Assembly: GCF_024323335.1 (NCBI RefSeq)
Contig: NC_066580.1
Location: 442,533,851 to 442,597,850, forward strand
Length of the DNA stretch: 64,000 bases
Direction: 5' to 3'
Source: Lathyrus oleraceus
Lineage: Eukaryota > Streptophyta > Magnoliopsida > Fabales > Fabaceae
In this document: one piece after another, positions 1 through 9,946 of the stretch
Layout: every line of letters begins with the position of its first letter
How positions within the stretch are numbered: position 1 is the first letter of the stretch
The notes under the pieces: generated by a model
The model's input: the letters and a program-made list of their open reading frames with translations, nothing else
What the model was told of the DNA's origin: nothing
Database searches by the model: none
Program-made: the position numbers and the translations under genes

Positions 1-411
1 TCGTTCGTTATTTCTTGTGTATAAAACCAGGTTTTCCATGCCCTATTTATAGAATCGTTTGGTTGGGCTTGGACATCATAAACCCTAAAACTATTTTCCA
101 TTCATATCTTCTCATGATAGATGATTATATCTCCTTGGAAAATAAGTCAATTTGGTTGTAATTACTGATTAAGGGCGCGTTAAATCATTACATCAATCAC
201 ATATAGATTAGCATAAAAAATGCAATCACATAATACATAACATTTAGACTGAATATTTTGTATACAGATGTCATGACATCGGGTCTGACATCTCAGTAAA
301 ATCCTGTATATTCACATTTTAAACACCCTGCAGGTACATGTTATCTTATGTCAAGACAACAGTTGTGACAACTTGTGAACACTCTAGGTTTTACCAAAGT
401 TGCTGCCAACA
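1..411 (-). mobile_element. LTR (partial) of a SIRE/Maximus-like copia element
   Basis: Read on the minus strand, an LTR starts at 411 with TGTTGGCAGCAACTTTGG and runs off the left edge of the window. A TATA box (CTATAAATAG) lies on the minus strand near 44-54. The stretch near 265-305 (pathway-neutral motif GACATC...TATACA) resembles the corresponding part of the SIRE-like LTRs at 29.5 and 39.9 kb, which suggests the same broad lineage. It sits directly against an LTR-B copy at 412, so it appears to have inserted into that older LTR. The other half of the element is outside the window. Confidence 0.65.
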
Positions 412-858
412 CATAGAACCAACAGTAAGGTACGGTGTACTTAAGTAGAATACGAAATATGGTAAGGTAGCACACGCTTAAGTGATTTTGGCATATCATA
501 AGATATGGGCCACATACACTTAAGTGGGCTTTTTAGCTTGCAGCCCACACAAGTGGTTCTATAAATAGAACCCTTGTACAAAAGCATTTGTGCAGTTGTA
601 ATTTCGTTTCTCTCTCTCTCTCTCTCACTCAAAGCCTTCATTCGTAGCAGCTAGCACTGAGATTGAAGGAATTCGTTCGTGTGGACTGAGTAGAGGCGTT
701 GTCACCATTCAATGTTCGTGATCACTCCATAGATCTGCATCAAAGGTTTCAATCGCCACAAGAGGTAATGATTTTATCACTGATCATGCCCATTCGTAAG
801 GATCACTAAAGGAGAAATATTTAAATTCCGTTGTGTTTTGGATCGCTCTTCTCGTTCA
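412..858 (+). mobile_element. LTR-B, 3' part, interrupted copy of the 31180-32548 LTR family
   Basis: From about 427 to 858 this matches the downstream part of the solo LTR at 31180-32548 in the same orientation: GGTACGGTG, the TATA box TATAAATAGAA near 560, the CT-rich tract at 608-629, and the terminus CTCGTTCA at 858. The upstream half is replaced by the SIRE-like LTR ending at 411. The bases after 858 (GTTCT, 859-863) continue the RNase H reading frame of the minus-strand Copia-A. LTR-B therefore inserted into Copia-A, and GTTCT should be one copy of its target duplication. The partner copy lies outside the window. Confidence 0.7.
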
Positions 859-3611
859 GTTCTTACTATGCCAAGAAACTAAATAACTTCCAAATAAGTG
901 ATAGGTACCACTAGTACTTTTCCTATCTGACTTGCACCCTGTAAAATCGAAATCAGAATATCCTTCTAAGATACAAACACTACCTTTAGGATACCAAAGA
1001 CCATGATGAGAGGTTCCATTAAGATACCTCAAAATACATTTACGATCTTAAAGTAGGAATCCTTAGGTGATGCTTAATATCTAGCACACATGCACACACT
1101 AAACATGATATATAGCCTACTTGCGGTTAAATAGAGTAAGGATCTTATTATACCTTTATACCTAGTTATGTCAAAATTCACTCATCTTTCATCTTTGTCA
1201 ATAAGCACGTTTGAAGCCATAGGTGTTGAGATACTCTTCGAATCTTTCATATAGAACTTCTTGAGAAGCTCTAAACAATATTTTGTTTTACTTATGAAAG
1301 TTTCTTCTTCAGCTTGCTTGATTTGAAATCCTAAGAAGTATGTTACTTCTCCCATAAGTGACATCTCGAATTCTCCCTACATTAAACTTGCAAATTCTCG
1401 ACAAAGAGATCCATTAGTAGCCCCAAAAATAATATCATCTACATAAATTTGAAATAAGAGAATATATTTTTCCTTATGTCTTATAAACAAAGTGGTGTCG
1501 ATTTCCCACGATTGAATCCTTGTTTAATCAAAAATCCACTCAATTGCTCATACCAAGCGGTAGGAGCTTGTTTGAGACCATAAAGGGCTCTTTTAAATTT
1601 AAAAACATGATTAGGATTATCGTGATCTTTAAAAACTGAAGGTTGTGAGACATATACCTCTTTGTTTATATGGCCATTAAGAAAAGCATATTTAACATCC
1701 ATTTGGTAAAGCTTAAAGTCCATGCAGCAAGTGAATGCTAACATGAGTCTAATAACTTCTAGACGATCTACATGAGCATAAGTATCCTCTTAGTTTATTT
1801 CTTCAAATTGATTGTATCCTTTTTCCACTAATCATGCTTTATTTCTAGTAATTACACCATTTTCATCCATCTTGTTCCTAAATACCCTTCTTGTTCCAAA
1901 TATGGTTTTATCGATCGGACGCAGAACCAAGTCCCAAACACCGTTACATTTAAATTGGATTAGTTTTTATTGCATAGAAGTAATCATCCATCATCAAGTT
2001 AAGAATCAGATAATGATTTAATTTCAATCTGAGAAATGAAAGTAGAGTACTTACATAAATTATTAACCCGTGACCTAGTACTTACTCCCTTTTTGATGAA
2101 TCCCATGATTTGATCTAACATATGATCCTTTACAATTGTCCAACCTTGAGGTAACTGGTTCGAGGTCTCCTATTTTTCATTCTCATGTAACCTTTCCTCT
2201 TTATCTTCAGTAATGTCCTCATCCTTTGTTGAAGGAGTAGAATCCTCTTTGGAACTTTCATCGTCGACCAATCTTTCCGTTATTATACCTGAAACATCAA
2301 AAAAAATACCATTCCCTGTCTTTTAGGGTGATGACACATCAAAAGAAACATGAATTGACTCTTCTACATAAGCGGTTCTATGGTTTTTAACCTTATAAGC
2401 CTTACTCGTAGATGAGTACCCTAAGAATATACCTTCATCAGATTTTGCATCGAATTTACCATCCTTTCTATTATTTAAAATAAAGCATTTGCAACTGAAA
2501 ACACGAAAATAAGAAATATTAGGTTTTCTACCCTTAAGTATCTCATATGGTGTATTCTCTAAGATGGGTCGAATTATCACCCGATTTAAGACATGGCATG
2601 TCGTATTAATCGCATCCGCATAAAAAATACTTAGGTAGGCTCATTTCATTTATCATAGTCTGAGCCAATTCTTCCAATACACGGTTTTTAAGCTCTAGAG
2701 CACCATTTTGTTATGGAATTATCAGACATGAGAAATTATGAGCAATTCCATTTTCAATTAAAAAGTTTTAAAATTGATGGTTAACAAATTCACCACCATG
2801 ATCACTACGGAGAGTGATGATTTTATAACCAAAAACATTTTGGACAACCTTAGAAAAATCAACGAAAGCCTTAAAATTTTCATCTTTATGGGCTAAAAAT
2901 AACGTCCAACTAAATCTAGAGTATTCGTCGACAATCATAAATTTGTAATAGTTTCCTTCTAAACTTCTTGTCTATGAAGGGACAAACAAGTCTAAGTGGA
3001 GAAGCTCGAGAGATTTTGATGTCGAAATAACCTTCTTCAGTTTAAACGACACTCTCGTTTGCTTTCCCATTTGGCAAGCATCACATAATTTATCTTTTAA
3101 AAACTTTATTTTAGGAATATCAACTACTATATTTTTGTATTATATTTTATTTAACAAGTCAAAATGAATGTGACTTAAGCATCTATGTCATAACCAAGAA
3201 TCTTCACTCTTAGCTACCAAACACTTAGTTCCATACATTGAAACATCATCTAGATCAAGCATATAGACATTTTCAATCCTAGAACCCTTAAACACAAGGT
3301 CCTTACTAGTCTTATGCTCAGTTACACAACTAAGAGTATCAAAAACTACATAATACCCTTTTCACATAATTGGCTAGGTAAGTTATGTTTAAGCCCCTTG
3401 ACTAAAAACACATTTCCAATGGTAACTGTAAGGTATTTCCCACAATACCTTCACCAAGAATCTTACCTTTCATATTGACTTCGTACGTGACGTGACCACT
3501 TTCATTCTCATCGAACTTGATGAACATGGAAGCATCTCCTGTCATGTGTCTTGAACATCCGCTATCTAGAAACCATAATCTTTTTGCAGAGGTAAAACTT
3601 TCCTGCAACAA
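859..3611 (-). pseudogene. Copia-A pol remnant (protease, integrase, RT, RNase H)
   Basis: This is a decayed Ty1/copia polyprotein read right to left. The protease motif WFLDSGCSRHMTG lies near 3580, in a frame open over 3402-3611. Integrase pieces follow at about 3100-2320, including the C-terminal motif TPYEILKGRKPNISYFRVF in 2580-2323. RT follows with LYQMDVKYAFLNG and ALYGLKQAP (1744-1481), then FLGFQIKQAEEE (1364-1182). RNase H text resembling GYSDFDFTGCKSDRKSTSG lies at about 920-985 and stops at SWHSK where LTR-B begins. Many stops and frameshifts make it non-functional. Its gag has two zinc knuckles, as in the SIRE/Maximus lineage. The 3' end and 3' LTR are outside the window. Confidence 0.85.
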
Positions 3612-3678
3612 TTCAAATAGGTAATTTTGGTCCCCAACTAGTGGGTACTTTAGGGTTAGTTAATTTACATTTAGGAAT

Positions 3679-5317
3679 CTATGTCATTTTACCACTGGGA
3701 ACTTGAATGTTCCTAACATGACAAAGAGGCCTAATGTGACCCTTATCTCCACAATAATGGCAAATAGATTTAGAAGAATTATTTCTTCTATTTCTTTTAG
3801 TGACACAAGAGTTTTTCTTAAAAATATTTCCTCTTTCACAACTAGAAAAAGTACAAGATAGTGAAGTAGCATGTGTTAGTTGTCCTTTAAGAATTTCAAT
3901 TTCAAGTTTTAAAATTGGACACTTAACACATTCCACAACTTCCATCTTTTCAACTAAAGTATTTGAAACATTACAATGCTCATCCATTAGAGATGTATAT
4001 GCTTTCTTAAGAGATTCTAAAGCATGATTAATATGACTTATCTCTTCTTCAAGTTTTAAAATCATTTCTTTTTGGAGAGAAGTTTTCTTAAACACTTTTA
4101 TAGAATCAACATACATGTCATTGAATGAATTTGACAATTCACTATAAGAATACTCATTATCAAAATAAGAATTATATACCTTTGAAGTTTCACCTTTCTT
4201 ACGTGCCATCAAATGAAAGTTGACACACTCATCATCTGAACTCGAGCAAGAATCGATGGAGGAGCTCTCATCCTCTTCTTCCCACACGATGTAGGCTCTA
4301 CAACCATTGTAACAGTTTCTCTTCATCTTGTAGAAATCATTGTCTTTACTTTTATGATGTTTTGTGAGACTTGGGCATATGGGTCTATAGTGTCCCAATT
4401 TTCCACATTCGTAACATGTGATATCATCATCACCTTTCTTGTGATCTTTCTTTGGTGGATGAGTATTTTTAAAATTCACTAGACCTTTGTCGATATGCTT
4501 GAGCCTGTTTCTATTTAGATATCCATTGTATCGTCTGATGAATAAACCTATTTCTTCCTATTTGGAAAATTCTTCGTCAGAGTTGTCACTTTCTTTCTTT
4601 GACTTCTTCCCTTTAGAAGATGAAGCTTTCAAATAAAGATCTTGTTTATCTTATTTGCATTTATCTTTATTTTTCGACCTTACTTCGCTATCGGGGATTC
4701 GATTTAGCTCATTCTCGTACTTGGCTAACTTTCCAAACAATTTTGTAATATCCAAAGTACTAAGACCATTTGATTCTTTTATAGCAATGACCTTTGGTTT
4801 CCACTCCCTACACATATATCTCAATATTTTGTTAGTAAAATCTTTGATGGAAAAGGTTTTACCCAAATTTCTCAATTTGTTGATTCTCCGGGTTCCTATG
4901 AAATAGTTCAAACTCCTCTGTAAACATATTGATTTTAGAATCATTGACGTCATGAGATCCCTCGTAAAGAGTTTGGAGATCGTCCCACATACTATTAGCA
5001 CTCGTATAATGTGAATTTAAATATAACACTTTAGCGCTTAAAGCGGAAATAAGTATGTTCCTCGCTTTCAAATCATATGAAGCGCTTTTGGTTTCAGCAT
5101 CATCCCAATCTTTTGGATGTTTAACGACACCGTCATCGCCCTTGGTAATAAATGATCCCTCGGTGACGGCACGCCCCATATTTTTGTCAACCAATAGCAA
5201 GTGTACATACATGTTCGCTTTCCAATAAGTATAATTTTCGCCTTTGAAAACAGGTGCTCTATTATACATTCCCTTAGGATCATCATGTTTTGCCACATTC
5301 ACAACCTTTTTTGTCAA
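3679..5317 (-). pseudogene. Copia-A gag remnant (two CCHC zinc knuckles)
   Basis: This is the nucleocapsid/capsid part of the same element. The N-terminal piece 5317-4859 contains GENYTYWKANMYVHL and YEGSHDVNDSKINMF, typical of the UBN2-type gag domain, and the frame then shifts into 5001-4651. The 266-codon frame 4479-3679 carries two zinc knuckles, CYECGKLGHYRPIC and CHYCGDKGHIRPLC, separated by a predicted coiled coil (EKMEVVECVKCPILKLEIEIL). The first codon at 5317 is TTG on the minus strand, so the true start is uncertain. Frameshifts split the gene into at least three frames. Gag would package retrotransposon RNA in the cytoplasm; this copy cannot. Confidence 0.85.
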
Positions 5318-5352
5318 TTAGACACAATCAAAAGACTAGTTCTTTATGCCAA

Positions 5353-6850
5353 TTGTTGGGTGTGAATATTGGAGTAGAAAATGGTCTAGAGGTGGGTGAA
5401 TAGACCAAAATAAAATTCAACCTCCATTTACAAAAATTATCAGAGTGTTTTCAAATATTGCGAGCAGGAGGTTTGATCACGTTAACACTAGATCGCTTCA
5501 TAAACACCAAAGATGAATATGATGAAACACTAGGTATTCAATTGATTCGGTTGTGTAATCCACGAGGCGTGTTTACACAATGATTCAATGTAAAAAGTTC
5601 TAACGTCAATTGATTTTCAGAATTTTAATCACCAATTCAACTTAATAAGGTATCTAATTCTAATAAAACCTAGTGCTTACGTAATAAATCATTATCAATT
5701 AAATAAAAAATAACTACACTAGAATTTAAATACCTAAGTATGCAAAACTACGAAATTAAATGCAAGAGCAAGAGAGATAAATGACACATAGATTTATAGC
5801 ACTTCGGCGTTCGTCCTCGCTTTTCCTACGTAAATTCTTCAATAGTTTCCCATTGGAACCTGCATATTCATTTTTATTTGACAAATATTTTCAAGAGTTC
5901 ATGCAAACACCAATCCATAATACAACTGAGAAAATTAAAACTCTCGTATCTGGATCTTGATTTGTATATAGCGCAATGCCAAACTCTTCTACGTAATCTT
6001 TACGCAATTAACATTTCTTGAATGTTCCAATATCATCAATCTGCTCCAAGCCTTCGTGCGTAACAATCAACCCCTTTATCCTACCGATTCCTTGAATGAT
6101 AAATTGTCCAAAGATTTGAGAAGAACTTCGACTAATCTGTAGCCTTCCACATATTCACTACTAAGGCAATTCTGGAGAGAAGAATTTATTTCTTTTCAAT
6201 AAAATTTGTCATCACCATTGACAATCACCTCAATCTTGCAAACAACCTGAAGTCAACTAGATTTGAATTAAAATCAATTCATGATTTGAATCAAATGAAC
6301 ACGTGAAGTGGAATAAAAGAAAAACATAATTTTGACCCATTTTTCAGTTGATTCGAATAAAGAAGAAAGTGTGATTCGAATCAAAGACCTCGTGATTCGA
6401 ATCATGTGCAAATTTTGATCTGAATTAAATGTAACGGGCCCAACTGGAAATGTTGGAAAAACTGTTTGATTCGAATCATGTGTAATATTTGATTCGAATC
6501 AAATTAAGCAGCGGTGACCAGTAAGAAATTGATTTGAATCATGTGTAAAAAATGATTTGAATCAAATGGTTAGAAAACCCTTGGTTTTCCTCTGTCCAAT
6601 TTGGTTTGAATCACAAAGTGTGTTTGAATTCCATGATTCGAATCAAACACATAAAATACCAAAATTTCATAGTTTTAAAAGCACTTTAAGATTTTTCTTT
6701 GTATCCAACTCAAATCAAAAACATAAAAGGTTCTTATTTTACTTATGCAATTGACTAAAAATATCATGATCAAAATAAAACATAACCAATGGTTTATGCA
6801 TGCTAAGTACGAATCTTTTCAAACTTGATTCAGGAGATGCAATCTTGAAG
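5353..6850 (-). mobile_element. Copia-A 5' LTR (right boundary uncertain)
   Basis: On the minus strand the sequence ...CACACCCAACA ends at about 5353. It is followed by ATTGGCATAAAGAAC, a degenerate initiator-tRNA-Met primer-binding site, and then gag. The LTR therefore lies to the right of 5353 and begins TGTTGGGTGTGAATATTGG in plus orientation. The far end could not be fixed: no second copy is in the window for comparison, and a (TA)n tract begins at 6998. The part at 6283-6644 is an array of short palindromes (separate entry). Confidence 0.5.
6283..6644. repeat. Cluster of GATTCGAATC palindromes
   Basis: Five exact copies of the 10-bp palindrome GATTCGAATC start at 6373, 6393, 6468, 6491 and 6635. 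Three GATTTGAATC variants start at 6283, 6531 and 6553, and there are weaker relatives at 6260, 6350 and 6604. Several are followed by ATGTGTAA or ATGTGCAA. They lie inside the presumed Copia-A LTR. Spacing is irregular (about 20-75 bp), so this is not a CRISPR array. Confidence 0.85.
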
Positions 6851-6995
6851 GAGATTCGATAATCGAAAGTAAATAAAAAATGAAAGCGATAAGATAAGTA
6901 ACGAAATAACCGTATTAAGGTACTCTCGTGAATGTATTAGAGACATGCACTTACAAACGAATCCTGACTCATATATATAACTGTATTAAGCTACT

Positions 6996-6997
<2 letters not shown>

Positions 6998-7059
<62 letters not shown>
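6998..7059. repeat. (TA)n microsatellite
   Basis: About 31 uninterrupted TA units. A shorter TA run occurs just upstream at 6970-6979. Confidence 0.97.
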
Positions 7060-7062
<3 letters not shown>

Positions 7063-7105
7063 GGTCCCGACTTTTTAAAGGCCCAGGACAAATAATAAAA
7101 ATGGA
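7060..7105 (+). mobile_element. Possible truncated hAT-like terminus
   Basis: GTCGGTCCCGACTTTTTAAA followed by GGCCCAGGACAAA resembles the ends of plant hAT elements that read CAGGGCCGGTCCCGAC... The outermost bases appear lost into the (TA)n tract. No convincing opposite end or 8-bp duplication was found; the best candidate, near 8325-8345 (GAAGCCCGATCTGTACC), is weak. Confidence 0.3.
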
Positions 7106-7178
7106 TCCCTAATAAAAGATACAATTTTTTTTTAAAAGAATAACATTGTATTTATCAAATAAAAATATGTTACTGAAT

Positions 7179-7280
7179 TCACTTCTCTACCAAATCCTTG
7201 TATTCGTCAGCGTCGACATTAGCTATAAGTACTTCCTCCTCCAACCTGAATACTGTGAAAACTTTTTCATAAGTCTCAAT
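7179..7280 (-). pseudogene. Protein disulfide isomerase-like exon fragment
   Basis: A 33-codon open stretch on the minus strand contains YEKVFTVFRLEEEVLIANV followed by DADEYKDLVEK and a TGA at 7181-7179. It strongly resembles part of the second thioredoxin domain of plant PDI-like 2-type proteins (family pattern YEKVA..F..E..VVIANLDADKYKDLAEK), from memory of the family. The CXXC active site and everything after DLVEK are missing. It may be one captured exon, because the match ends near a possible donor (GTGAAT). PDI folds secretory proteins in the ER; this piece would have no such activity. It lies next to a hAT-like terminus, consistent with transposon-mediated gene capture, which is inference. 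Confidence 0.55.
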
Positions 7281-9261
7281 AAATAGTATATACAATATTA
7301 GAATCAAACCTTGATATAGGTAATCATAAGTAAAAATTACCAAATTAAGATTATATGTTAGCTATGGTAGAAGTCTTAGACAAGAAAATATCCTTACATA
7401 AGCAAGAGGCTTACAATGGCCACGCCTAAATACAATAATGGATTTGTAAAGAAAATAAGATTCATAAACATTGAAAATGGAAAAGGATTACCATATCATA
7501 AAGTTACAAAAGATTGTGTTAATCTATTCATATCATGGTGCATAGAACTCCAATAGAACATATTTTGTTTCATCTAAGAGAACCTTATCAAGGTTATCAG
7601 GGAAAAAACTATCATATTAGATGGAAGTGAAAGTATCTTCACGTTGGTACCTACATTAACAATATATTTTATATTAATGATAACATATCAAATACTGACA
7701 CTAACGGAATGAAGTTTAAAAACATTCAAAATGATATGAAGAACATAATAGATAACTAACTATCAAGGAAATCTATAGTATAATAGTGACAATCTATAAG
7801 ACATAAATAAAATTGAAAAATAACCTGGGATGGTTAGATTATACTGCTGAGTATTTATAACATTACTCAAAATTATAAAAGTAAGTACTTGATAAAAATG
7901 TGTATGAAATAATGAAATTAACAAAGAAAGAACGGTTTTATGTTAAACATTCTTTAAAAACATACAAAAGTCTACAAATTTTTGTTTAAACTATAAAAAA
8001 AATATTTCATACAACTTAAAATTTCTAATAAACTAAAAAGAGTCTTTCTTCAAATATTTTTTGAAGCAAATTCATCAACTAAGTTTTTATATTTTAGTGT
8101 CTCCAAAAGATCATTAAATAATTAATAAATTAAATTAAAAATTAAAAATAAAAGAAAAATATGAAATTAACAATTACAAAATAAAAATAATCAATATTAA
8201 AAAATTGAAAGAAAATTATCAGTTTTTTAATTATATTTTACTTTGTATATTTTCTATTTATCTTTAAATAATTTTAAAAAAAAATTATGCAACAATATTT
8301 TAAAAAGTATAATAAGGAAGATTGAAGCCCGATCTGTACCACCATATTTAAAAATTAATCTTCTACCATTTAATAAATAATAAATTCATATTTATTTTAT
8401 ATTTTATAATCTATTTAATATAATATTAAATATATAATTTATTTTAAAAAAAATAAAATGAGTTTTAATTTGGAGGTCTTGAACTTAGGGAAGTTTTGCT
8501 CTTGCTTAAGACTGATCCTATTTATATATAAACAAACACATGCTAAATATTGATGTTTTTGAGAGATTAAAATTATGAAAAGGATATATGACAATTGATC
8601 AAAATCGTCGTCCATAGTTAGATTTGTTGTCTGCATCTTTGTTTTATGTTGACCGATGAAGGTATGGGAAAAGGTTTGTATGTGGTTGGGTCTACGATAA
8701 ATTAAGTTTAGATTCGATCCATGATGCATGATCCATGAAATAAAACACATGCTTCTGCAATTAAATGTTTAATAAACAGGTTCACAAGTACAACTTTTGG
8801 CTAATATATAGTCTTAATGGTAAAATATTAATAGTATATAAGAATATATATGCGCATTACGGTCTTTCGAATGATTTCTCGACAAGTATTTTGATGAAGG
8901 AACTATAAAAAAGGAGAGAAAACGTAACCACAGTGCGATGAACCAACGTGTAAGTCACAAGTTGGTGAATTTGTGATTCAACTTTACGTAGAAGATAAAC
9001 AAACAAAAGACAAAAATAACTCCTAAGGGCATGCCTTTGATTACCACATAACCCCACCTTCTGTTGTCCTCCTAAAGAAATTCTCTTCAAAAGTTAGCAT
9101 CAGTCTTGATATTATATATTACATTAACACATCATATTATTCCTTTCAAACGGATTGTAACAAATAATGGTGACACTTTTATTAATATTTGTTGACCTTT
9201 GACCAATTTAAATGGCTTAACAACATGCTAAAATTATTTGGCATTGGATTTCTGTTGACAA
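7281..9261. other. AT-rich DNA, nothing recognised
   Basis: No credible coding frame, LTR pair or terminal inverted repeat was found. The longest frames here (8439-8750 and 8857-9090, minus) have low-complexity or membrane-like composition and no motif. Confidence 0.5.
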
Positions 9262-9618
9262 ATATTATGGATGTGTTCGTAACTTTATACTTTCTACTCA
9301 TATAAAAGTCAACAATACAACTCTAAACTAATAACTATGAGTAGGTAACTCATCAATTCATAATATTTCATAAATTCATATAAGAATGGATAAAAACATC
9401 AACTCTAAACTAATTATTATTTATTCTTTGATATTGATACTCACATGAATAAACACATATAAAATAAATAAATAATTTATTTAACGTTTCTCTCGAGTAA
9501 CCTCTATAAAAGAGGTCACTTTAATGACTTTTTATTTTAATTGATTCATTTAAAATATTAAATTGTCTTATAAAATATAAATCAAAGTCAAAGTTTGAGC
9601 ATAAATGTAACAAAGTTA
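9262..9618 (-). mobile_element. Copia-D remnants: short LTR piece and leader
   Basis: 9265-9375 resembles the LTR start found at 14891 and 27627 (CTACTCATATAAAAGTCAAC..., CTCTAAACTAATAACTATGAG). 9441-9618 matches the leader of Copia-D at 26930-27106 (shared CATGAATAAACACATA, GTCACTTT.TGACTTTTTATTTTAATTG). The leader resumes at 14401, after the Copia-C insertion. Confidence 0.5.
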
Positions 9619-9936
9619 TGTTGGAACAAAACCAGAAATGGAGTGGTGAAAAACAGTGTGTTTGGGAAAGATGAAGATGATAATGTGAATAGAGAGAGAT
9701 AGAGAAATAGAGAAAGATTGAGAGAATTGAATCATATGGCATTAATCTTTCAACTATAACATACAATGTCTATTTATAGGGTACAAAGTGGAACCACAAA
9801 CAGGCCCAAGAATAACAGAAAAAAACAGAATTGCAACCACAGCTTATTTCCAAAACAACTTATCCAATAAGCTTTTTTCACTGCAGTGCTTTTTAAAGCT
9901 TCTATCAAGCATTTGAATTATTAAGGACTTCCAATA
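9619..9936 (-). repeat. Copia-C 3' LTR
   Basis: 318 bp, near-identical to 14089-14400. In plus orientation it runs TGTTGGAACAAAACC to CTTCCAATA. Read in the element's direction it begins TATTGGAA rather than TGTTGG. The outer end matches the canonical CA. Both copies share the TA start, so it predates insertion. Confidence 0.92.
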
Positions 9937-9946
9937 CACCACCTTA
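9937..9946 (-). promoter_or_regulatory. Copia-C polypurine tract overlapping the pol stop codon
   Basis: The minus strand reads TAAGGTGGTG directly before the 3' LTR. The TAA (9946-9944) is the pol stop codon, so coding sequence and the plus-strand priming site overlap. Confidence 0.75.

Noticed and set aside
6283..6644. CRISPR-like array of short palindromes
   Set aside because: Spacing is irregular, the units are 10 bp, and the genome is a plant's.
8439..8750. 103-codon minus frame
   Set aside because: No similarity or motif; compositionally like random AT-rich sequence.
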